Below are positions 43,058 through 52,250 of a stretch of DNA of 64,000 nt, in pieces. Each line of letters opens with the position of its first letter. Within the stretch, counting starts at the first letter, position 1. The translations under genes and the position numbers were made by a program. Source of the stretch: Casimicrobiaceae bacterium (GTDB lineage Bacteria; Pseudomonadota; Gammaproteobacteria; Burkholderiales; Casimicrobiaceae); the NCBI GenBank assembly GCA_026646885.1, contig JAPKHK010000001.1:602501-666500 (forward strand), written 5' to 3'. The notes beneath the pieces are model-generated. The model ran no database searches, was not told the origin of the DNA, and worked only from the letters and a program-made list of their open reading frames with translations.

Positions 43058-45281
43058 TGCTGACCTCGAATTTGTAAGGAAGCCCTACCGCTGCCGGTTC
43101 TAACAGCGCGCCCTCTAAACGCACATAGAGGTACAGGGCCTCTTCCGTGACATCGATGATGCGCCTCGAGTCGCCGCTCGCAAACTGCACCCTGTTCCCC
43201 ACCGCATGCTTGGCTTTGTTCTGAGGAATATTCCGGACGTAATAACCGGCGTGCTTTCTGGCAATCCCCCGGTCCCAATCGGCGTCGGCAAACGTGAAGT
43301 CGGCCAGTTCGCCAGTTGCAAGAACTTCCTCGTTGGCAAACTCAATCTTGCGGGCCTCGCACGTTTCGACCACAGCGATGACCGAAGGATTGCCGACAAC
43401 CTTGAGATCGAACTCGTTGCCAGTCTCCGGGGTAACGCGCACCGCCATGGTAGCGACGCCGCGATCTCGGGGTGGAAGGGACATATACCCTCGGAAATGG
43501 ATGTTGTTTCTTATCATCAGAAGAAATCGACCGGAGCCTGAAGTGGCGTAGCTCAGGCGAACCTTGTAGTAGCCGCCACTGTCATCGGCAAGAACGATTT
43601 TCGTATTGTCCAGCACCTGGCACGACACGATCGTGTCGCGCCGCGGTGCCTCGATCCTTCGCCACACGATGGTGGTTGGCGAGATTAAGCTCGGTTCCCT
43701 ACGGGCAAGCAGTTCCCCATAGAACCAGAAGTTCTGACTGAGCATCAACGGCTGGACCATCGGTTGGAACCGGTATCGCGTGGAAATGACTATATCCGCA
43801 TCGGGAAGCCGGGATTGCGCCACTGAGCGAAGACTTCCCAGGGCATGAATCACCGAATCCACCGGCCATGGACCGAACTGCCTGCCGATGGCGCTCCACA
43901 ACCCCCAGTATTCCTCGATGGCGAGCTGCGCTCGGCTGCGCCTCGCAAGTTCCACATACTCCTTCCATTCCGCGCCCAAATAGCCACCCAGTTCGGCAAC
44001 GAAGAAGCGCCGCGGATCATTCTTGGCATCATCGACAGCCTTCAGCCATTGACTCGAAGCCCAGACGGCCGCCGCTAACAAGCTACTAAGAGCGACAGCG
44101 CTCAAGGCGTTCGCCACCGCGTCGCGGCGAGCGGCCGTCGCCGCAGCTCGCTTCAAAAGCACCCACTGAATGCCGCTTAATGAGGCCAGAATGGTCGTGA
44201 TCAGCCCCCAAGAAAAGAACCCCAGGAAATACTTCCCGAGATGACCACCCAGGGAAGCGACGACGCCCCCGCAAAACAGTGCGAGCCCGATCCACGCCAG
44301 AAGGATGTGTTCCATGCGGCGGGTCTTGATTGCCATCACCGTGGCTATTGCCAGAACCAACAATGGAAAGCGGTTCTCGTGCGAGATCAGTTTCGGAAGT
44401 TCCGTCCAATCGAATATCCGGGCTTTCTGTAAGAACGTGCCGAAATACCACCACTGATCGCCGGCGACATCGAGGAAGTTGAACCGCAACCACTCGATCA
44501 GGTGCCCTGCCGTCATCACTGAAACCATCAATAACCAAGTAGCGGCGGCCGAGGCGATAAAGGTCGCCGCCCTCGCCCTCCATGCGGGCCGCTCGCCCCG
44601 GTACCAAAACCCCAACCAGAAGATCCCAAGAAGCACCGCCGTAGAAACGGCGAAGTCGTTCGACCAGAGCAACACCACGCCACAGAGAATGCCCGCAAAA
44701 ACACTCTGCCGAAACCCGTGTCGCTCGTGCTCGATCAGAAGATAGGCAAATAGGGCAGCGAGGTAAGACACGGCTGCCCGCAGCGGCCGCAACGAAGCAC
44801 CTGGCTCATAGAGGAAGAGATACTCACTCGGCCACAGAAGCGCGTTGCCTAGGACAAAAATCAACATGAAGACGACACCGCCGCCGGCGGCGGAAGAGAT
44901 TGCCGCCCGAGGACGAATTATCAAATGCCAAAGCAGAGCAACCGCAAACCATCCCGCGATCAGCGTAATCCATTGCGCGGCGAAGACGCTGGCAGCCAGA
45001 TCTGCGCCGGCCAGCTTGAAAACCGGAAAGATCACCATCATTGGGCCGATGCCCAGATAAGGGTAAAAGTCCCTTGCGGGTAACTGCCCGGCATCGAGCC
45101 GGTACATGGCGCTCGCCGTCTGGAACGCCCCGTCGATGTGGCTAGTCGGCGCATCGACTGCGCCAAGAAGCGCTTTCGATGTAAAAAACGTTAGCGCCGC
45201 CAACACTGCGCCAGCAGACAAATAGGCGCTGGCTCCGCCGCCCGACCACAATTGCTGTAGCCACGTTTTCAAGCTACTCAT
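43050..45281 (-). CDS. GT-C-like membrane protein, tandem copy 1
   Basis: A 743-residue protein with about twelve membrane helices (residues 15-400) and a soluble C-terminal domain. The segment APTSHIDGAFQTASAMY before DFYPYLGIGPM holds the acidic loop typical of lipid-sugar-using membrane transferases. The upstream neighbour (tandem copy 2) is a near-duplicate, with long stretches of identical DNA, for example in the C-terminal domain and helices 3-8. It ends in the overlap with the reductase gene. It may add one sugar of the repeat; no acceptor is evident. Confidence 0.75.
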   Translation of the reverse strand: MSSLKTWLQQLWSGGGASAYLSAGAVLAALTFFTSKALLGAVDAPTSHIDGAFQTASAMYRLDAGQLPARDFYPYLGIGPMMVIFPVFKLAGADLAASVFAAQWITLIAGWFAVALLWHLIIRPRAAISSAAGGGVVFMLIFVLGNALLWPSEYLFLYEPGASLRPLRAAVSYLAALFAYLLIEHERHGFRQSVFAGILCGVVLLWSNDFAVSTAVLLGIFWLGFWYRGERPAWRARAATFIASAAATWLLMVSVMTAGHLIEWLRFNFLDVAGDQWWYFGTFLQKARIFDWTELPKLISHENRFPLLVLAIATVMAIKTRRMEHILLAWIGLALFCGGVVASLGGHLGKYFLGFFSWGLITTILASLSGIQWVLLKRAAATAARRDAVANALSAVALSSLLAAAVWASSQWLKAVDDAKNDPRRFFVAELGGYLGAEWKEYVELARRSRAQLAIEEYWGLWSAIGRQFGPWPVDSVIHALGSLRSVAQSRLPDADIVISTRYRFQPMVQPLMLSQNFWFYGELLARREPSLISPTTIVWRRIEAPRRDTIVSCQVLDNTKIVLADDSGGYYKVRLSYATSGSGRFLLMIRNNIHFRGYMSLPPRDRGVATMAVRVTPETGNEFDLKVVGNPSVIAVVETCEARKIEFANEEVLATGELADFTFADADWDRGIARKHAGYYVRNIPQNKAKHAVGNRVQFASGDSRRIIDVTEEALYLYVRLEGALLEPAAVGLPYKFEVSND

Positions 45282-45298
45282 CTCCCAGCATCAGCGCG

Positions 45299-47530
45299 CT
45301 ACTCATTGCTGACCTCGAACTTGTAAGGAAGACCAACCGCTGAGGCTTCAAGCGGTGCTCCATTCAAACGCACATAGAGGTACAGGGCGTCTTCGCTGAC
45401 GTCGATGATGCGCCTCGAGTCGCCGCTCGCAAACTGCACCCTGTTCCCCAGCGCGTGCTTAGCTTTGTTCTGGGGAATGTTCCGGACATAATAACCGGCG
45501 TGCTCTCTGGCAATGCCCCGGTCCCAATCGGGGTCAGCAAACGTGAAGTCGCCCAGTTCGCCAGTTGCAAGAACTTCCTCGTTGGCAAACTCAATCTTGC
45601 GGGCCTCGCACGTTTCGACCACGGCGGTGACCGAAGGATTGCCGACAACCTTGAGATCGAACACCGTGCCGGTGTCAGCGGTGACACGCGCCGGAATAGC
45701 AACATGGCCGCGATCGATCGTTGGAAGCGACATATAGCCCCGGAAAGAAATGTTGTTACGCATCATCAGAAGAAATCGACCAGACCCCGAAGTGGCGTAA
45801 CGCAAGCGAAGCGTGTAATAGCCGTCACTGTCCGCAGCGAGAACGACTGTTGTATTGTCCAGAACATGGCACGGCACGACCGGGTCGCGCCGCGGCGCAT
45901 TGATCCTTCGCCACACGATAGTGGTCGGCGAAATAAATCCCGGTTCCCATTTATTGAGCAACTCTTCATAAAACCAGAAATTCTGGCTGATATTCCACGG
46001 CTGCCAGCTCGGCGAAACGCGGAAGCGCGTGGAAACGATTTTATCCGCATCGGGAAGCCGCAATTGTGCAACTGAGCGAAGTCTGCCCAGGGCGTGAATG
46101 ACCGAATCCACCGGCCATGGACCGAACTGCCTGCCGATGGCGCTCCAAATACCCCAGTATTCCTCGATGGCTCGCTGCCCCTTGCTGTTCCGTGCAAGCT
46201 CCACATACCCTTTCCACTCCGCGCCCAAATAGCCACCCAGTTCGGCAACGAAGAAGCGCCGCGGATCATTCTTGGCATCACCGACCGCTTTCAGCCATTG
46301 ACTCGAAGCCCAGACCGCCGCCGCCAACAAGCTGCAAAGCGCAACCGCACCCACGGCATTGATCGCCGCGGCGCGGCGAGCAGCCGTCGCCGCAGCTCGC
46401 TTCAAAAACACCCACTGAATGCCGCTTAATGAGGCCAGAATGGCCGTGATCACGCCCCAAGAAAAGAAACCCAGGAAATACCCCCCGAGATGGCCACCCA
46501 AAGAGGCGACGACGCCTCCACAGAACAGTGCGAGCCCGATCCACGCCAGAAGGATGTGTTCCATGCGGCGGGTCTTGATTGCGACCACGGCGGTCATTGC
46601 CAGAACCGCAAGGGGAAACGGGTTCTGGTGCGTGATCAGTCTCGGAAGGTCCGTCCACCCAAATATCCTGGCTTTCGGCCCATACGGGGCGAAATACCAC
46701 CACTGCTCTTCGGCGACATCGAGGAAGTTGAACCGCAACCACTCGATCGGATACCCCGCAGTCGTCACTGAAACCATCAAAAACCATGAAACCGCTGCCG
46801 AGGCGAGGAGGGTCGCTGCCCTGGTTTTCCATGCGGGCCGCTCGCCCCGGTACCAAAACCCCAACCAGAAGATCCCAAGAAGCGCCGCCGTGGAAACGGC
46901 GAAGTCGTTCGACCAGAGCAACACCACGCCACAGAAAACACCCGCAAGAACACTCTGCCGAAACCCGTGTCGCTCGTGCTCGATCAGAAGATAGGCAGAT
47001 AGGGCAGCGAGGTAAGACACGGCTGCCCGCAGCGGCCGCAGCGAGTTGCCGGGCTCATAGGGGAAGGCAAAGACATGCGGCCACGGCAGCGCACCGGCGA
47101 AAAAGGAAATCAAAATGAAGACGACAGCGCCGCCCGTGGCGGAGAATATCACCGCCCGAGGACGAAGTATCAAATGCCAAAGCAGAGCAACCGCAAACCA
47201 TCCCGCGATCAGCGTCATCCAGCGCGCGGCGAAGACGCTGGCAGTCAGATCTGCGCCTGCCAGCTTGAAAATTGGAAAGATCACCATCATTGGGCCGATA
47301 CCCAGATAAGGGTAGAAATCCCTTGCGGGCAACTGGCCGGCATCGATCCGGTACAAGGCGCTCGCCGTCTGGAACGCCCCGTCGATGTGGCTAGTCGGCG
47401 CATCGACCGCGCCAAGAAGCGCTTTGGCGGTCAGGAACGCCAAGGCGGCCAATACCGCGCCGGCACACAAATAGGTGCCGGTACCGTTATTGGAAGACAG
47501 CCTGCGAAGCCACGGTCCCAACCTGCTCAT
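45299..47530 (-). CDS. GT-C-like membrane protein, tandem copy 2
   Basis: A 743-residue paralogue of the next gene, with the same helices, the same acidic loop (APTSHIDGAFQTASALY, DFYPYLGIGP) and the same C-terminal domain. The start is ATG 47530 (MSRLGPWLRR), which overlaps the upstream FAD gene by 4 bp (ATGA); the longer frame to 47617 lies in that gene. Differences between the two copies cluster in the middle of the C-terminal domain (for example the region around residues 500-530), which could alter donor or acceptor choice. Confidence 0.75.
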   Translation of the reverse strand: MSRLGPWLRRLSSNNGTGTYLCAGAVLAALAFLTAKALLGAVDAPTSHIDGAFQTASALYRIDAGQLPARDFYPYLGIGPMMVIFPIFKLAGADLTASVFAARWMTLIAGWFAVALLWHLILRPRAVIFSATGGAVVFILISFFAGALPWPHVFAFPYEPGNSLRPLRAAVSYLAALSAYLLIEHERHGFRQSVLAGVFCGVVLLWSNDFAVSTAALLGIFWLGFWYRGERPAWKTRAATLLASAAVSWFLMVSVTTAGYPIEWLRFNFLDVAEEQWWYFAPYGPKARIFGWTDLPRLITHQNPFPLAVLAMTAVVAIKTRRMEHILLAWIGLALFCGGVVASLGGHLGGYFLGFFSWGVITAILASLSGIQWVFLKRAAATAARRAAAINAVGAVALCSLLAAAVWASSQWLKAVGDAKNDPRRFFVAELGGYLGAEWKGYVELARNSKGQRAIEEYWGIWSAIGRQFGPWPVDSVIHALGRLRSVAQLRLPDADKIVSTRFRVSPSWQPWNISQNFWFYEELLNKWEPGFISPTTIVWRRINAPRRDPVVPCHVLDNTTVVLAADSDGYYTLRLRYATSGSGRFLLMMRNNISFRGYMSLPTIDRGHVAIPARVTADTGTVFDLKVVGNPSVTAVVETCEARKIEFANEEVLATGELGDFTFADPDWDRGIAREHAGYYVRNIPQNKAKHALGNRVQFASGDSRRIIDVSEDALYLYVRLNGAPLEASAVGLPYKFEVSNE

Positions 47531-48660
47531 CTCCCCGCACCGATGAATTCTTCCTTGTCGAGCCTCTCGATGACATCGTAGACGTTGTCGATCTTCCCTC
47601 CCAGAATCGAGTAACAACCCGGCAGTTCCTCATGCCGCTCGAACAGGATCGGCCGTCCATCGTCCACTTCATTCTTAGCGAGAACGGTCTTCACTTCGAA
47701 CAGCGACTCGACATACGTGGCTTGCCGCGCGATCGGAAGGTATCTCGCCGCGTCTCGAATCATTCGATCGACTCGGCTCGCGCGATCATATCGCGCCAGC
47801 ATTTCGTAGGGGTCCACGCCCGACTCATCTTCCCAACTAAAATGCGGCGTATAGCGGACATGGGACAGCGTGTGCAGGCCCCGGGGCGGGAAGGGCATCA
47901 TCGAAAAGAAAGAACCGTCCATTACCGTGACCCCCACGTCTTTGAGCACACCAGGCACCTCCATCAAAGCCATCTCGGTCAGTTCATGCTTGAGCCCAGT
48001 CCGAGTGCTCCGAAAGTCTCCTGAAAACTGGTTCAGCCCGCTGTAGGTGCAGTTGAAGAGGTATCGACAGTGAAGCGATTCAGTCTGCCCGCTCTGCGCC
48101 TGTATCGTCACCACAAGGTCATTCTCCGGCGCGCGACCAATTGCGATAACGCGTGCCGAAAGATGCGTTTCCACACCACTTCCCCGCAATTCCTTCTCGA
48201 TCCACTGGGCGAGCCGTTCGGCATCGAAGGCATACTCCTCGGCGACGAATACCTCTTCGATCAGCCGAGGCTCGAACATTTGAACGATTCCCGCATCGGC
48301 TGGCCTGATCTTCGCCCCCACCTCCTGGCAGAAGCGCAGGAACTGTTTGGCAGTCACTTTGGAGTTGCGCCGCGCAATCGCATAAACCTTGACGAAATCG
48401 CGCTTGACCGCCTCGGGCCAATCGCGCAGGAACCGGGGCGCATTGACGCGGCTGCGCAAGGCCGTGGTAAGGCTCCTCGGATAGTGGTAGCCGGCGTGTA
48501 CTCGCGCTTGATTGTTATAGGAAGCGCGAAGCAGCAAACCCGGTTCTCTCTCGATCAGGATCACCCGGCGAAATCGCCTTTGTCTCCTGAGATAGATTGC
48601 AATGACCGCTCCATAAAACCCTCCCCCCACGATCACCGCATCAAGGATCTCGCTATTCAC
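47527..48660 (-). CDS. FAD-dependent oxidoreductase (DAO family)
   Basis: A 377-residue flavoprotein with an N-terminal Rossmann fold, AVIVGGGFYGAVIAIYL (G-x-G-x2-G), then LIEREPGLLLRASYNNQARVHAGYHYPRS, the FAD-holding region of glycine oxidase or D-amino acid oxidase-type enzymes. No signal peptide is seen. The C-terminal half has a GGKIDNVYDVIERL element, where the last strand of the FAD domain is expected. It lies between a glycosyltransferase (4-bp overlap) and the membrane transferase copies, so it probably oxidises a sugar or sugar-linked intermediate of the surface glycan; the substrate is not known. Confidence 0.83.
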   Translation of the reverse strand: MNSEILDAVIVGGGFYGAVIAIYLRRQRRFRRVILIEREPGLLLRASYNNQARVHAGYHYPRSLTTALRSRVNAPRFLRDWPEAVKRDFVKVYAIARRNSKVTAKQFLRFCQEVGAKIRPADAGIVQMFEPRLIEEVFVAEEYAFDAERLAQWIEKELRGSGVETHLSARVIAIGRAPENDLVVTIQAQSGQTESLHCRYLFNCTYSGLNQFSGDFRSTRTGLKHELTEMALMEVPGVLKDVGVTVMDGSFFSMMPFPPRGLHTLSHVRYTPHFSWEDESGVDPYEMLARYDRASRVDRMIRDAARYLPIARQATYVESLFEVKTVLAKNEVDDGRPILFERHEELPGCYSILGGKIDNVYDVIERLDKEEFIGAGR

Positions 48661-49688
48661 GATCCGCCACAGCGGGAGTGAGTCTCGCTGGATTCGCTAG
48701 ACGAAGGAGCGGAGGCGTCTTCGATGTTGAGTCTCTCTCGACGCGTGATGCGCGCACTGGCAAACTCTTGACCTATGTGGTAGAGCGGGCCCTCGCTGGC
48801 GAGGCGAGCCATTTGCAGAACATATTCGCCCAACACCAAAAGTACCAACGAGATCAGGAAAAACATCCCCGATTGTTGCAAGGACAGGCTTACCCAGCCT
48901 GGCGCGACATCGGCCTTCATGAGCCCAACCGCGACGACGTAAATGGAGTAAAGCAGGTTTGCCGCCGCCCCAAAGAGGGATAGCCGAGTCACCAGGCGCA
49001 TCGGTCCTTCGGTCGTGGAAACGAGCAGGCGCATCCCACGGTCGATGCTCTCGCCCAATCCCTTGGACTCCTTCCCCATCGGAGCGGCGCTATACTCCAG
49101 ATTCACGCGGGAAAATCCGCCAGTCGCGGCCAGGTGCCGATAGACGACCTGGGGCTGCGGGTGCTGAAGAATGAAGTTAATGACGCGCTTACTGAGCACT
49201 TGGTAGCTGGGTGTTTCCTTAGCAACCCGGATTCCGTTGAAGATCTTGTAAATCGAGTTGAACGCCGCGCGCGCGGCGCGATAGGCAAGGCTTTGCGGCG
49301 GCTTGCGCTGGTTGTTGGCAAAAACGACATCGGCGCCGCTCACCGCCTTGTCGAGCATTTCGGGCAGAAACGCGACATCGTCACTCATTGGGTCGACGAC
49401 GGCTACGAAGTCGCCCAGTGCATTCTCGATGCCCGCCCACGCGGCGGTCTCATTGTTTACTTCCTTGGTGAGCGCGTAGACCTGCAAATTCGGCAGCCCA
49501 TTGGGAGCGGTCAGTCCCCTGAGTATGTCGATGCTATGGTCAGTCGAGGCATTGTCGACAACGATCAGCTCATAGTCGCTGACGCAACCAGATAGCTGTT
49601 CGGTCACTCCCCTCAAAATGCCTTCCAGTCGAAGGCCTTGATTGCGCGCCAGGAGAACAACCGACAAGAAGAACGGAAACCGCTGCAT
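48657..49688 (-). CDS. Family-2 glycosyltransferase with C-terminal membrane helices (GtrB-like)
   Basis: A 343-residue membrane-bound GT2 enzyme. ATG 49688 (MQRFPFFLSVVLLARNQG) is preferred over 49730 since GGGAGGG lies upstream of it. Motifs are VVDNASTDHSIDIL, VVDPMSDDVAFLP and ETPSYQVLSK. Two hydrophobic segments near the C-terminus (LFGAAANLLYSIYVVAVGLM, and MFFLISLVLLVLGEYV) give the topology of bactoprenol glucosyl- or mannosyltransferases that load undecaprenyl phosphate. Its product could feed the neighbouring GT-C-like membrane proteins. Confidence 0.83.
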   Translation of the reverse strand: MQRFPFFLSVVLLARNQGLRLEGILRGVTEQLSGCVSDYELIVVDNASTDHSIDILRGLTAPNGLPNLQVYALTKEVNNETAAWAGIENALGDFVAVVDPMSDDVAFLPEMLDKAVSGADVVFANNQRKPPQSLAYRAARAAFNSIYKIFNGIRVAKETPSYQVLSKRVINFILQHPQPQVVYRHLAATGGFSRVNLEYSAAPMGKESKGLGESIDRGMRLLVSTTEGPMRLVTRLSLFGAAANLLYSIYVVAVGLMKADVAPGWVSLSLQQSGMFFLISLVLLVLGEYVLQMARLASEGPLYHIGQEFASARITRRERLNIEDASAPSSSESSETHSRCGGS

Positions 49689-49837
49689 CGTCTCTTTTTC
49701 CCTCCCATTTACGATTTTCTGATCGCGCAAAATCTACTCGAATCCGCACCCTCTGTCCATATGAGAGGGCATTGCCACGCACCCCGCCGAGGCGCCAGGA
49801 AACCCGACCCGGGAGAAACCAAACACCGCGCAGCGCG

Positions 49838-50377
49838 CTAATCGAGAACCAGCCGCGCCTTGATGACTGGACAGGGCGCCGTCGCGTCGCTCCACGACTG
49901 AATCATCTCAATCGCATAGATCCCCTTGGCTTTGGGAAGATCGGTGGCGGCCAGTTCGAAACCCACCGGCGCGTTGTCAGGCAGCCGCAAACTCGCCGCT
50001 ACGTCTGCACGTTGGCCTCGGCTTGAGGTATAGGCATAGCTCGCATTCCCCGATTCGACCTCGACGAGTCGCACCACCAGGAATTCGCTGGGCGTTGCTC
50101 GCTCCGGATGCCATGCCCAACCGCTGAAAAGCGCCTGCCCGCCCGCTTTCGCCCGAAACGAATCACCGCTGGCTCCGCTCTTTTCCACTGTATCAAGCGA
50201 GCAGATTCCCGGTGTGATTACCTTGCGCGCCCGCAGCGCCGCGCTGGCATCCGGCGCGAAGGCGCGCGGCTCCCGCTGGCTGCAAGCCAAAAGGACCGCT
50301 GCCAACGCGATTATCGTGACCCGGCCGAAGCGGACCGCACTCTGTGGGGCGGTGTCTTCACAATTCATGCGCTTCAT
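49838..50377 (-). CDS. Putative lipoprotein of unknown function
   Basis: A 179-residue protein with an N-terminal hydrophobic segment (IIALAAVLLACSQ) that ends in a lipobox-like LLAC; Cys32 would be lipidated and the protein anchored in the outer membrane or at the inner-membrane surface. The mature part has two more cysteines (GICSLD, APCPV) that may pair. I do not recognise the family. It stands between the AsnB-type gene and a glycosyltransferase in the polysaccharide locus, so an assembly or anchoring role is possible but not shown. Confidence 0.65.
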   Translation of the reverse strand: MKRMNCEDTAPQSAVRFGRVTIIALAAVLLACSQREPRAFAPDASAALRARKVITPGICSLDTVEKSGASGDSFRAKAGGQALFSGWAWHPERATPSEFLVVRLVEVESGNASYAYTSSRGQRADVAASLRLPDNAPVGFELAATDLPKAKGIYAIEMIQSWSDATAPCPVIKARLVLD

Positions 50378-50404
50378 GTGCTACGTGCTCCTCGTTTGAA
50401 CTTG

Positions 50405-52246
50405 TCAACGGGCTGCGGCAAACGCGGCCGCCAAATTGCTTACTCGCTGGTCGAAAGACCAGGCCCATTCCGCTAGCATCAGCGCAGCGAAATGAAACCG
50501 CTCTCGACCGGGATCAAGGCGAATCGATTCCGCCACCTGAACCCCCAAAACTGCCAAACTTTCACCATACCGGGGCGCCTGCGCGAAATAGCCCGCGACA
50601 TCCCCACGGCGCTCTGCCCAGCGCGCAATCCAGTCGCGCATGGGCAAAATGAATCCCTGTTTCCTGCGCTCCAGGATGCCCACCGGCAACCACCGTCTGG
50701 CGACTCGCCGCAGGGCGATCTTGCTAGCGGAACCACACATTCGGTCGGCGGCTCGCAGCCGCGCCACACCCATTTCCACGATCGCCGGATCGAGAAAGGG
50801 CGCCCGGCCTTCGAGGCTATGCGCCATCGCCATGCGGTCGAATTTTACCAGGAGGTCGTCGGGCAACCAGGTCGTCAAATCCGCGCAGGTGGCCCGCTGC
50901 AAAGAATCGTTGGTTTGCCCGAGCCAGGCGACCAAGTCATCCTCCCACTCATCACTCGCGTGCGGCGGAGCACCCGTCAACAGGGTTCGGCCGGCGAGGT
51001 CGGTGAGCAGCGGATACCCCGAAGCCGTTGCGAGGCTCGTTTCCTCCACCAAACGATCGCGGCAGGCGGTTCGCGAAGCTCGCCCGCGCCGCAAGGCCCT
51101 CAAGCGGTCACGCCAAGTGGGTTTCTCCGAAGATCGAGAATAGTAGCTGTATCCGGCAAAAATCTCATCGGCTCCCTCGCCCGCCAGAACTACCTTGACG
51201 TGCTTGCGCGCTTCACCGCAAAGCCAATACACGGGCAAAAGCGCTTGGTCGCCCAAAGGTTCATCCAGCGCCGCTGCCGCGAGAGGCAAAAGATCGAGGA
51301 ACTGTGTCTCGTCGAAAACGAAATGATGATGATCGCTGCCGATATGCGCCGCGACTTCTCGAGCGAACTCGCTCTCGTCATGAGCGGCGGATTTGAAACC
51401 CATGGAAAAAGTGGCAATGTGCGGATTGTGTTTCGCGGCAATGGCCGCAACGATTGAACTATCGAGTCCGCCAGAAAGAAAAACGCCAACCGGCACATCG
51501 GCGACAAGCCTTGAACACACGGCGCGCTCGACGGCCGCGGCCAATTCCTGATCGCCGACGCGACCCCCCAATCCGATGGGCGCACGATAATAGCGTTCTT
51601 GCGATTTGACCCGTCCTCCTAGGTCGAGGCTGACGATTTCGCCCGGCAGCACGCGCCAAACGCCTTGCATGATGGTACGTCGACCAGGCACGAAATGCAG
51701 CGCGAGATAATCCTGCAGAGCAGGTAGACTCAGCGCGCAATCCACCCCTGGCAGGGCGGCCAGCAGCCGCAGATCCGATGCATAGGCGAAACCACCGGCC
51801 ATCGCGGCGCAGAACAGCGGCTTCTCGCCCAACCGATCCCGCAGCAAATGCAGCATACGCGCCTTACGATCGAATATGGCGGCGGCATACATGCCATCCA
51901 GCCTTTCCGCAATGCCGCGCGCCCCCCAAGCGTGATAGCCGTGGGCCAGCACCTCGGTATCGCTGCGGGTCGCGAAAACGTAGCCCTTCGAGAGCAACTC
52001 ATCGCGCAATTCGCGATAGTTGTAGATTTCCCCGTTCTGAAAGGCGACGACGCTACGCTCGCCGCTGAACAAGGGCTGCCAGCCAGATTCGAGGTCGATG
52101 ATGGACAAACGCCGCATGCCCAAGGCCACGCCCGGCTCGACATAAAAGCCGCTCCCATCCGGACCACGTGCATGCATGGCATCGGCGAGCACTTCGACCC
52201 AGGCGCGGGTCGCCTGAGGATGAAGAATACCTACGATTCCGCACAT
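50405..52246 (-). CDS. asnB: Asparagine synthetase (glutamine-hydrolysing)-type amidotransferase
   Basis: A 613-residue class II glutamine amidotransferase. The start is ATG 52246, giving MCGIVG with the catalytic Cys after Met removal; the longer frame is not family-like. The glutaminase half has ARGPDGSG and FQNGEIYNY; the synthetase half has the ATP-binding FLSGGLDSSIVAAIA and LAGEGADEIFAGY. Such enzymes make asparagine, and inside surface-glycan loci they also amidate uronic acids or amino acid-substituted sugars. Its position among glycosyltransferases, and a 4-bp gap to the preceding gene, favour the second role; sequence alone cannot separate the two. Confidence 0.9.
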   Translation of the reverse strand: MCGIVGILHPQATRAWVEVLADAMHARGPDGSGFYVEPGVALGMRRLSIIDLESGWQPLFSGERSVVAFQNGEIYNYRELRDELLSKGYVFATRSDTEVLAHGYHAWGARGIAERLDGMYAAAIFDRKARMLHLLRDRLGEKPLFCAAMAGGFAYASDLRLLAALPGVDCALSLPALQDYLALHFVPGRRTIMQGVWRVLPGEIVSLDLGGRVKSQERYYRAPIGLGGRVGDQELAAAVERAVCSRLVADVPVGVFLSGGLDSSIVAAIAAKHNPHIATFSMGFKSAAHDESEFAREVAAHIGSDHHHFVFDETQFLDLLPLAAAALDEPLGDQALLPVYWLCGEARKHVKVVLAGEGADEIFAGYSYYSRSSEKPTWRDRLRALRRGRASRTACRDRLVEETSLATASGYPLLTDLAGRTLLTGAPPHASDEWEDDLVAWLGQTNDSLQRATCADLTTWLPDDLLVKFDRMAMAHSLEGRAPFLDPAIVEMGVARLRAADRMCGSASKIALRRVARRWLPVGILERRKQGFILPMRDWIARWAERRGDVAGYFAQAPRYGESLAVLGVQVAESIRLDPGRERFHFAALMLAEWAWSFDQRVSNLAAAFAAAR

Positions 52247-52250
52247 GCCT

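Noticed and set aside
43050-47530. Assembly duplication of one gene
   Set aside because: The two copies differ at many positions, including in amino acids, and have different junctions, so they are real tandem genes.
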